Below are positions 1 through 5,092 of a DNA stretch of 5,092 bases, piece after piece. Position 1 is the stretch's first letter. Every line of letters starts with the position of its first letter. The DNA comes from Promethearchaeia archaeon (GTDB taxonomy: Archaea > Asgardarchaeota > Lokiarchaeia > Sigyniarchaeales > SOKP01), in NCBI GenBank assembly GCA_029856295.1, contig JAHQWS010000188.1:1-5092 (forward strand), given 5' to 3'. The position numbers and the translations under genes are program-made. Under the pieces are notes generated by a model. That model ran no database searches. It saw only the letters and a program-made list of their open reading frames with translations, and had not been told where the DNA came from.

Positions 1-630
1 ATCCAAAATAGCTCCCCTCATTGGGAAAAGATTAGCCAAAGATCTGTGAATAATCGTGGCTCCTATTTGGGATTTTACATCATCTCCGATTAATGATAGG
101 TCTAATTCTTCGGCTTTTTTAACGATTTCTGGATCTTTTGCTACATGAGAGGGCATTCCGCAAACGACACATGCTCCAGCTTCAAGTGCGGCCATAGCAT
201 AGAATTTCACTGCCTTATGTGCTCCGGTTGGAAGTAGGATTACTGCTATATCGACCATGCGATCTTTCATCTCTTTAGAAACATCAACAGGGTCTTGACC
301 ATTCGAGATCGGGATAATATTCTTAATATTACTTTCTAAACCATCTAAGATTGATCCTTTTAAAATTGGAGCATTTAGGAATTCAGGAGTAAATAAGCGC
401 TTATTGCAATTAGGTTCGGCAAAAATAGCCTCGCTCATATCTATACCTATTTTATTTGAGTTCACTTCAAAACCTACAACAAAATTAATATCATTAGCTG
501 TATATTGGGTTATTTCTGGTAACAAACCAATAATGTTTTCTGGATTTTTTTTGTAATTGGAAACACCTTGTACCAATGCAGAGGCTACATCACCTAAGCC
601 AATTAAGGCAACATTAATTTTACTCGCCAT
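1..630 (-). CDS. ino1: Inositol-3-phosphate synthase (myo-inositol-1-phosphate synthase), N-terminal part, cut by the window edge
   Basis: This enzyme converts D-glucose 6-phosphate to 1L-myo-inositol 1-phosphate in an NAD-dependent oxidation, aldol cyclisation and reduction, in the cytosol. In archaea the product feeds inositol phospholipids (archaetidylinositol) and some compatible solutes. I translated 210 codons from ATG (628-630) to the left edge with no stop. The N-terminus has a Rossmann motif GLGDVASALVQG (residues 11-22), matching the family's G-x-G-x-x-(A)S-x-L-x-Q-G. Next come a V-x-x-F-E-V strand (51-56), an LDG segment (95-97), ILLPTGAHKAVKFYA (131-145) and GDDVKSQIGATIIHR (182-196). 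This last segment is a family hallmark lining the active site. It closely resembles the short actinobacterial/archaeal class, which is usually about 360-390 residues, so roughly 150-180 residues are missing to the left. No Shine-Dalgarno precedes the ATG. The SDR gene lies 135 bases upstream on the same strand, but a T-rich tract between them suggests separate transcription. Confidence 0.93.
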   Translation of the reverse strand, partial: MASKINVALIGLGDVASALVQGVSNYKKNPENIIGLLPEITQYTANDINFVVGFEVNSNKIGIDMSEAIFAEPNCNKRLFTPEFLNAPILKGSILDGLESNIKNIIPISNGQDPVDVSKEMKDRMVDIAVILLPTGAHKAVKFYAMAALEAGACVVCGMPSHVAKDPEIVKKAEELDLSLIGDDVKSQIGATIIHRSLANLFPMRGAILD

Positions 631-657
631 ATTAGTGTGTATAGTATTATATAATCC

Positions 658-665
658 TATTTAAA
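658..665 (-). promoter_or_regulatory. Possible TATA box of the inositol-phosphate synthase gene
   Basis: Read on the minus strand, TTTAAATA lies with its centre about 31 bases before the ATG at 630. If the organism is an archaeon, where the TATA box sits roughly 25-30 bases before the transcript start, transcription would begin only a few bases before the ATG. That fits the absence of a Shine-Dalgarno sequence. A second A+T box, the palindrome ATTATATAAT at 646-655, is closer and less well placed. The whole spacer is A+T-rich, so either box may be chance. Confidence 0.3.
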
Positions 666-685
666 TCATATTAAATTCAATAAAC

Positions 686-697
686 GATTTCGAAATC
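686..697. promoter_or_regulatory. 12-bp perfect palindrome, possible operator upstream of inositol-phosphate synthase
   Basis: GATTTCGAAATC is a perfect 12-base palindrome, centred about 61 bases before the ATG at 630 and about 30 bases upstream of the possible TATA box. The central TTCGAA stands out from the surrounding A/T runs. A dimeric regulator could bind here, in a position typical of an activator. No second copy was noticed in the window, so the role is a guess. Confidence 0.25.
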
Positions 698-708
698 TTT
701 AAATTGAT

Positions 709-727
709 AAAATAAAACAAAAAAGAA
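709..727 (-). terminator. T-rich tract, probable archaeal-style terminator after the SDR gene
   Basis: On the minus strand this reads TTTCTTTTTTGTTTTATTT, beginning about 40 bases after the SDR stop codon (766-768). Archaeal RNA polymerase terminates at oligo-T tracts without needing a hairpin, and no stable hairpin precedes this one. It would separate the SDR transcript from the inositol-phosphate synthase gene. Such tracts can arise by chance in DNA this A+T-rich. Confidence 0.4.
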
Positions 728-765
728 ATTTCTGTTAAATCCCTATTCATATTGACCTACGAATG

Positions 766-1605
766 CTATTTTATTTTTTTAAATTCTTTTTCAAATTTTT
801 TATCAATTATTTTATCCGGTAATATTTTAATTAATCGATATCTCAGTTTATCAGGTGCTATTAAATATCTCGTTTTTGGCTCTTTAATATGTATTATTTT
901 GTAAACTAGCTTAGCAATTTCTCTTGGATTTAAGCCTTCAGTTTTACCTTTTTCAATAGCGTATTCACCAACTTCCTTTGCAATCTTTTCAAATATGGAT
1001 CCTTTTAATCTTTCTAAAAGAATTTTAAGTAATTCTTCACCTTTCTGCCATATAGAAGTATTTACTCTTCCAGGTTCAATTATAACAACCTTTACGCCAA
1101 AAATGAGCAATTCTCTTCTAAGTGAGTCAGAGTATCCTTCTAATGCAAATTTACTGGAGCAATAAGGTCCAAAAAAGGGAGTAGCGAAGAATCCAGAATC
1201 ACTACTTATCATAATTATTTTTCCCTTGGATTCTAACAATAAAGGAAAAACTGCTTTGGTTATTCTATGTAATCCAAATAGATTAACTTCAAATTGCTCG
1301 TATAAATCTTCTATTGGCAATTCCATTAAAGGACCTGCACGAGTAATACCTGCATTATTAATAAGAACATCTAAACCCGTTTTTTGGGTTTTAATATAGT
1401 CAATTGCGTTATCAATTGTGTCTTGTTTTGTAAGATCGATTTCAAGGGCAATTATATTTTCGATTTTATTTAGCTTATTAATATCATCTTGTTTGCGGGC
1501 ACCAGCATATACTTTAACACCCCTCGAGGCTAAAAGCTCCGCACAGGCTCTCCCGATACCGCTACTCGCACCTGTTATCAGTACATAGTAATTTGAGATG
1601 GTCAT
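766..1605 (-). CDS. Classical short-chain dehydrogenase/reductase (SDR family)
   Basis: This is an NAD(P)-dependent oxidoreductase of the classical SDR family, 279 residues and probably cytosolic; no signal peptide or membrane segment is visible. All hallmark motifs are present: TGASSGIG cofactor loop (residues 11-18), acidic D57-L58, NNAG (83-86), the structural Asn108, the catalytic Ser135, Tyr148 and Lys152 (Y-x-x-x-K as YCSSK), and PGRVNT (178-183). Arg37 just after the second strand (GARK) suggests a preference for NADP(H). The C-terminal part (about residues 240-279, with RYLIAPDKLRYRLIKILPDK) resembles the extension of SDRs of about 270-290 residues that are often annotated as steroid-, retinol- or acyl-dehydrogenase-like; the true substrate is unknown. 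The end is Lys-rich. The start ATG (1603-1605) leaves the usual short lead before the first strand. No Shine-Dalgarno is visible. The gene is divergent from the glycoside hydrolase, 83 bases away, so shared regulation is possible. Confidence 0.92.
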   Translation of the reverse strand: MTISNYYVLITGASSGIGRACAELLASRGVKVYAGARKQDDINKLNKIENIIALEIDLTKQDTIDNAIDYIKTQKTGLDVLINNAGITRAGPLMELPIEDLYEQFEVNLFGLHRITKAVFPLLLESKGKIIMISSDSGFFATPFFGPYCSSKFALEGYSDSLRRELLIFGVKVVIIEPGRVNTSIWQKGEELLKILLERLKGSIFEKIAKEVGEYAIEKGKTEGLNPREIAKLVYKIIHIKEPKTRYLIAPDKLRYRLIKILPDKIIDKKFEKEFKKIK

Positions 1606-1688
1606 ATTAAAGTAAAAATTAAGAAAATTAAAAATTTAACTTATAATTTATTAATTAAAGCAGAAAAAACTCTAAAATTTGAATTAAC
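1606..1688. promoter_or_regulatory. Divergent promoter region between the SDR and glycoside hydrolase genes
   Basis: These 83 bases are nearly all A and T and must hold start signals for both genes. For the plus strand, TTATAATTTA (1641-1650) or the adjacent TTTATTAATTAAAG (1647-1660) could be a TATA box, placing the transcript start some 8-17 bases before the TTG at 1689. For the minus strand, GTTAAATTT (1632-1640, read in reverse) is about 31 bases before the ATG at 1605. The two candidates nearly touch, so both promoters could be controlled together. No Shine-Dalgarno precedes either start codon. The individual boxes are uncertain because of base composition. Confidence 0.45.
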
Positions 1689-4523
1689 TTGAAGTTAGAA
1701 GATAAGAAGATCTATTTTATATCTTCCCCTCATATTAATTATTATCATTCCTACAGGGGGGATTCTATTGGGCCTTCTGGATTTGGTAAAGATATTAAAA
1801 TAATGGCAGAAATAATTGACGAATTAGACACTTTGGAAGATGAAGGCTTTTGCAATGGCAAATTACGTGTTTCTTGGGATTACGGCGATATTTTCTGGTC
1901 AATTCAATTACAAAAGGAATATCAACAAGAGGTTCTGGATAGAATAATTGAAAGATGTAAAAAGGGAAAGGATGAAGTAATAATTGGTTCTTGGGGTAAC
2001 GTTGCTAAACCTGTACTTGATACAGAAGAATTTTATCGTGATCATGAATGGTTTTTAGAGAATTCAATGGGAATTGGTGCAAAACAATTATTTTCAGAGA
2101 GAGTGGCCCCATATGCACGAACCCAAGAAACCATGTTTACTAATGGCATGATTGAGCATTACAAACAATTAGATGTAGAAGGCATCGGACTTTATTACTC
2201 TGTTATACCTTTTGATGTAGGAAGGCCATTAATTAATCCACGCTTAACTATAGATCAACAATTTGGATTACTTAAGCTTAAGTCTAGCGTATCAGATGCC
2301 TCTATGCTAATGATACCCATGGTATCATTTGGAGATATATATGATCGGTTATCTATTAAAAGATGGTTTAGAAAAATTAGAAAATATCAGGAATTAGGAA
2401 AGATTAGCGGTCATGCTATAGTTTTCTTGAATTTTGACATGGACTATGAGGGGTGGGTAAATATGGGATTGCCTAAATTCCTTGAATGGATGCCTAATAC
2501 ACGAGGCTTAAGGGAGTTTGCTGAAGCAATAGATGAATATGATTTCGTTGAATTTTCAAATCTTCTTGATGTAATTCCAATATTGAAAGATGATATTCGT
2601 GGAGAAGTTAAATTAAGACCAGACGTAGCTGATGGAACATTTAACGGGTTTTATAATTGGTCTCAAAAATTTGAAAATACCAAATTTTGGACAATAGGGG
2701 AACGTGCTAGATGGATGAAATGTATCAGTGATACCTTAGTTTCAAATGATCTTGTTAAAAATTCCATTTCTGAAATTAATAAATATTTAAGAGAAGGAGA
2801 TGATTCTAATCAAACTTATATCAGAAATAAAATTTTATTTGCATCTACTACGAATTATGGATTGGCCATGCCATTTCTCCATCCCCATAGGCATAAAACG
2901 GCTATGGTTTATGCCTTAAGAGCACATAAAGCGTCTGAAAAAGCTGCTGAACTTGCCACTAAATCTGCTGTTGAAACTATTTTCAACGAGGTTGATACTA
3001 ATGAATATATAATGGTAATTATTCCAATAATTAACAGAGGGAAATCTAAATATGAAAAAATCCCAATTAAATCTCCAATCTATATTAACTCAGAAATTCC
3101 TTTATCGCTAGAAAAATTAATTAAAGATACTGGAAGGGATCTTGAATTAAATTGTAAAAAATCCCCTTTAGACTTAAATAATAAACCAAGATATTCAATA
3201 TATGAAAATGAGAAGTATTCAAGGTTATATCTCGAGGCAATTTTGCCTTTGTCGCATTTTAATAATAACATTTTACTAACTTCATTATCCTTAAAACCAT
3301 CTGGCGTGAATTCGTCAATCAAAACAAGCATCTTAGAAGCCACAACTGAAATGCTTAGAAATGAATTTATTTCTCTTAAGTTCAGTACTAAAGGTAAAAT
3401 AATGTCTTTTCAAGTTGAGAATGAAGAGTTTGCGTGTCCAAGTTTCTTAGATTCGGCAGTTATTTTTGGTAAAACCGGAAAACGAAAAAGATTTAATTCG
3501 GAAAAAGATAAGATTATAGTTTTAAGAGATGGTTCAGATGGTTTTTCAGCCTCAATTAAAATTACAACTGAATTTGAAATTATAGAGGATGCTTTTGTAA
3601 AATCCGAAAAAATTCTTACGATTTATTCGGGTATAAAACAACTATTTATTAAAGTCAATATAGACTTTCCTGATATTAAGGATGAAATCAGTGATGCAAG
3701 AGTATCTGATTTTGTTGTTCAGAAGTATGATAACAAATGGTATGAAGTTATGCCATGTGAGGTGAAACCAAATATTATTGGAGATAATACTCCCTTAAGA
3801 ATTTGGAAACGTAATTTTTTGGGTTATGTGTCTTATTTTGATTTAGATATGCGAGAAGTAGATCGTAGAAATGCGAATATTGATTGCTTAGTGTCTAATA
3901 TTTCTGATGGTTGGATGGCACTCTCGAATAAGAAGAAAGGGATGCTGGTGGGTTTTAATTCTTTAATTGCTGCAAATTTTGCATTTTCACCTATTAAAAT
4001 AAGAGACAAGGGTTTTAAAGATATTAAAAAGAAAGGTCAACAAATTAGAATTAATCCATTCGGCACTTATTATGGAAAAATGCTAAAACATTGGACAGAT
4101 GGCACTGGCCATGCACAAGAATTAGTAAAAGATACATTTACTTCCTATCGCTCTACAGCCCCCACATATAATGGTAAAACTCTGAAATTTGAACTTATAA
4201 TAGCTCCATATTTAGGGGATGAACCTCCTGAAGAGATCCAATCATTTGCAAATCATTTTTCTTTACCACCTCTCATATTAGCAGGAAAAAAGGGGGAAAA
4301 AGAGATCTTTAATAATTATTTAAAATATGGAAAAATTGCTGAAGATTTATTAGATGAATTAGGGATTAGAAGCATTATTAATATGCCTTATATTGAATGG
4401 GTAAAAAAAGTAAATGAAAATTATAAACCCTCTGAAAATGAAGCAGATGAAATAAATATTTCCGCATTCCGGAAAAAAATACTGATAAGACTTTTAATTG
4501 ATGGAATAAGAGGGAGGAAATAA
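1689..4523 (+). CDS. Large glycoside hydrolase of the GH38/GH57 (alpha-mannosidase-like) fold group
   Basis: This is a probable retaining glycosidase acting on alpha-linked sugars; the substrate cannot be assigned. The protein has 944 residues with no signal peptide or membrane segment, so it is probably cytosolic. The N-terminal barrel (about residues 8-300) opens with a strand ending in P-H15-I-N17. IIGSWGNVAKP (98-108) resembles GH57 motif 2, and LFSERVAP (134-141) resembles GH57 motif 3, making Glu137 the candidate nucleophile. FLNFDMDYEGW (246-256) resembles GH57 motif 4, with Asp250 or Asp252 as candidate acid/base. Downstream, GTFNGFYNWSQKFEN (316-330) through ERARW (338-342) sits where GH38 has its G-T-Y-x-S and R-x-x-E helix or GH57 its motif 5. 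FLHPHRHK (396-403) lies in a helical region. The C-terminal half looks like a beta-sandwich, ending with GKTLKFELIIAPYLGD (about residues 827-842), as in GH38 C-terminal domains, and a charged helical tail. The TTG start is required: a TGA lies three codons upstream and the first internal Met (residue 39) would delete the His15 motif. No Shine-Dalgarno is seen. The MDR gene follows by 42 bases. Confidence 0.75.
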   Translation: MKLEDKKIYFISSPHINYYHSYRGDSIGPSGFGKDIKIMAEIIDELDTLEDEGFCNGKLRVSWDYGDIFWSIQLQKEYQQEVLDRIIERCKKGKDEVIIGSWGNVAKPVLDTEEFYRDHEWFLENSMGIGAKQLFSERVAPYARTQETMFTNGMIEHYKQLDVEGIGLYYSVIPFDVGRPLINPRLTIDQQFGLLKLKSSVSDASMLMIPMVSFGDIYDRLSIKRWFRKIRKYQELGKISGHAIVFLNFDMDYEGWVNMGLPKFLEWMPNTRGLREFAEAIDEYDFVEFSNLLDVIPILKDDIRGEVKLRPDVADGTFNGFYNWSQKFENTKFWTIGERARWMKCISDTLVSNDLVKNSISEINKYLREGDDSNQTYIRNKILFASTTNYGLAMPFLHPHRHKTAMVYALRAHKASEKAAELATKSAVETIFNEVDTNEYIMVIIPIINRGKSKYEKIPIKSPIYINSEIPLSLEKLIKDTGRDLELNCKKSPLDLNNKPRYSIYENEKYSRLYLEAILPLSHFNNNILLTSLSLKPSGVNSSIKTSILEATTEMLRNEFISLKFSTKGKIMSFQVENEEFACPSFLDSAVIFGKTGKRKRFNSEKDKIIVLRDGSDGFSASIKITTEFEIIEDAFVKSEKILTIYSGIKQLFIKVNIDFPDIKDEISDARVSDFVVQKYDNKWYEVMPCEVKPNIIGDNTPLRIWKRNFLGYVSYFDLDMREVDRRNANIDCLVSNISDGWMALSNKKKGMLVGFNSLIAANFAFSPIKIRDKGFKDIKKKGQQIRINPFGTYYGKMLKHWTDGTGHAQELVKDTFTSYRSTAPTYNGKTLKFELIIAPYLGDEPPEEIQSFANHFSLPPLILAGKKGEKEIFNNYLKYGKIAEDLLDELGIRSIINMPYIEWVKKVNENYKPSENEADEINISAFRKKILIRLLIDGIRGRK

Positions 4524-4543
4524 TATATTTTAATAAAAACTAA

Positions 4544-4562
4544 GGGGAGATAATTGGAAGGA
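4544..4562 (+). promoter_or_regulatory. Ribosome-binding region of the MDR dehydrogenase gene, with an ambiguous start
   Basis: The spacer after the hydrolase stop holds two purine-rich Shine-Dalgarno-like stretches: GGGGAG (4544-4549) and GGAAGGA (4556-4562). The second is three bases before the ATG at 4566. The first is four bases before an in-frame TTG at 4554, which would add four residues (M-E-G-R). I prefer the ATG because the family normally begins close to the M-(K/R)-A-L motif seen there. No other gene start in this window has such a signal. Confidence 0.5.
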
Positions 4563-4565
4563 AGA

Positions 4566-5092
4566 ATGAGAGCTTTAATATTTCCAGAACCATGGATTAT
4601 TAAATTAATAGAAATTGATATCCCAAAACCCGGACCAAATGAAGTTTTAGCAGAAATGATTTCTGTTGGAATTTGTGGAAGTGATGTTGGTATATTTGAA
4701 GGAGATCATTGGATTATTGCCCATGAACCTGGAGGCCATGGACATGAAACAGGTGCTATTGCCGTAGAGGTTGGAAAAAATTTAGAGGGAAAAATAGATG
4801 TGGGGGATCATTTGGCAAGAATGGGACAGGGATATGCCGAATATTCAACCTATGTTAATGTTATTGGACATGGTAAAGATGAATCAACTGGAGCACTTCC
4901 GATAGTAAGAAATGATCTTACAATGGATGAGATCTCATTTGCGGATGCAGTAGGATGTGCGATAAATTGCTATGAGCGAGCTGAACTTGATAAAATTGAG
5001 AGTGAAAAAAAGGCAATTGTTTTTGGTTTAGGACCTATAGGTTTAATTCTTACCCAAATCCTACTAAAGAATGGAGTAGAAGTAGCAACGAG
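4566..5092 (+). CDS. Zinc-dependent medium-chain dehydrogenase/reductase (alcohol/polyol dehydrogenase-like), N-terminal part, cut by the window edge
   Basis: This is an NAD(P)-dependent alcohol, polyol or sugar dehydrogenase of the MDR superfamily. I translated 175 codons plus two bases to the right edge with no stop; the family is usually 340-370 residues, so about half is present. The GroES-like catalytic domain contains ICGSD (residues 36-40) with Cys37 as catalytic-zinc ligand and GHGHE (57-61) with His60-Glu61 as the usual G-H-E. GCAINC (130-135) has Cys131 at the place of the third zinc ligand in alcohol dehydrogenases. The Rossmann domain begins with VFGLGPIGL (152-160), holding the G-x-G-x-x-G cofactor loop. 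The four-Cys structural-zinc lobe that many relatives carry around residues 85-115 is absent: the segment runs directly from G80-D81 through GQGYAEY (87-93). The 42-base spacing after the glycoside hydrolase, with a ribosome-binding site and no terminator, indicates an operon, so it may act on the released sugar or aglycone. Relatives include sorbitol, threonine and inosose dehydrogenases; I cannot choose among them. Confidence 0.88.
   Translation, partial: MRALIFPEPWIIKLIEIDIPKPGPNEVLAEMISVGICGSDVGIFEGDHWIIAHEPGGHGHETGAIAVEVGKNLEGKIDVGDHLARMGQGYAEYSTYVNVIGHGKDESTGALPIVRNDLTMDEISFADAVGCAINCYERAELDKIESEKKAIVFGLGPIGLILTQILLKNGVEVAT

Noticed and set aside
646..655. The A/T palindrome ATTATATAAT as the main TATA box of the inositol-phosphate synthase gene
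   Set aside because: Its centre is only about 20 bases before the ATG, which would place the transcript start inside the coding region; the box at 658-665 is better spaced.
2664..2690. An imperfect inverted repeat around CAAAAATTTG and CAAATTTTGG
   Set aside because: It is imperfect, A/T-driven and within a conserved coding segment of the hydrolase, so it is explained by the protein sequence.
3080..3343. An 87-codon open frame on the minus strand inside the hydrolase gene
   Set aside because: It lies wholly antisense to a convincing 944-codon gene, shows no recognisable motif and has no promoter or ribosome-binding signal; it is a shadow of the coding strand.
4524..4565. A terminator between the hydrolase and the MDR dehydrogenase
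   Set aside because: The spacer has only short T runs and no hairpin, and it carries ribosome-binding sequences; read-through in an operon is more likely.

Overview
This is a strongly A+T-rich window with four protein-coding genes in two divergent pairs. On the minus strand, reading right to left, lie a classical short-chain dehydrogenase/reductase (SDR, 766-1605) and the N-terminal 210 codons of a myo-inositol-1-phosphate synthase (1-630, running off the left edge). On the plus strand lie a large, 944-residue glycoside hydrolase of the GH38/GH57 fold group (1689-4523) and, 42 bases later, the N-terminal 175 codons of a zinc-type medium-chain dehydrogenase (MDR, 4566 onward, running off the right edge). 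I see no RNA genes, CRISPR arrays, insertion sequences or phage genes.

The organism is most likely an archaeon. The inositol-phosphate synthase is of the short class shared by archaea and actinobacteria. The three genes that appear to head transcripts have no Shine-Dalgarno sequence but have TATA-like A+T boxes at about the right distance for leaderless or near-leaderless transcription. The one internal operon gene has a purine-rich ribosome-binding region. One gene must start at TTG. The A+T richness and gene content would suit an Asgard (Lokiarchaeia-like) genome, but that is an inference and no marker gene here proves it.

Layout: 1-630 inositol-phosphate synthase; 631-765 intergenic, with its probable promoter, a 12-bp perfect palindrome and a T-rich terminator-like tract behind the SDR gene; 766-1605 SDR; 1606-1688 divergent promoter region of 83 bases; 1689-4523 glycoside hydrolase; 4524-4565 short operon spacer; 4566-5092 MDR dehydrogenase.

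Together the genes point to carbohydrate or polyol metabolism: one makes inositol phosphate from glucose 6-phosphate, one probably releases a sugar from a glycoside, and two are NAD(P)-dependent oxidoreductases of families that often act on sugars, polyols or other alcohols. The hydrolase and the MDR dehydrogenase look co-transcribed, so a pathway that hydrolyses a glycoside and then oxidises the product is reasonable. The actual substrate cannot be read from the sequence. The most unusual item is the hydrolase, which combines a GH57-like catalytic Glu motif with GH38-like downstream features.
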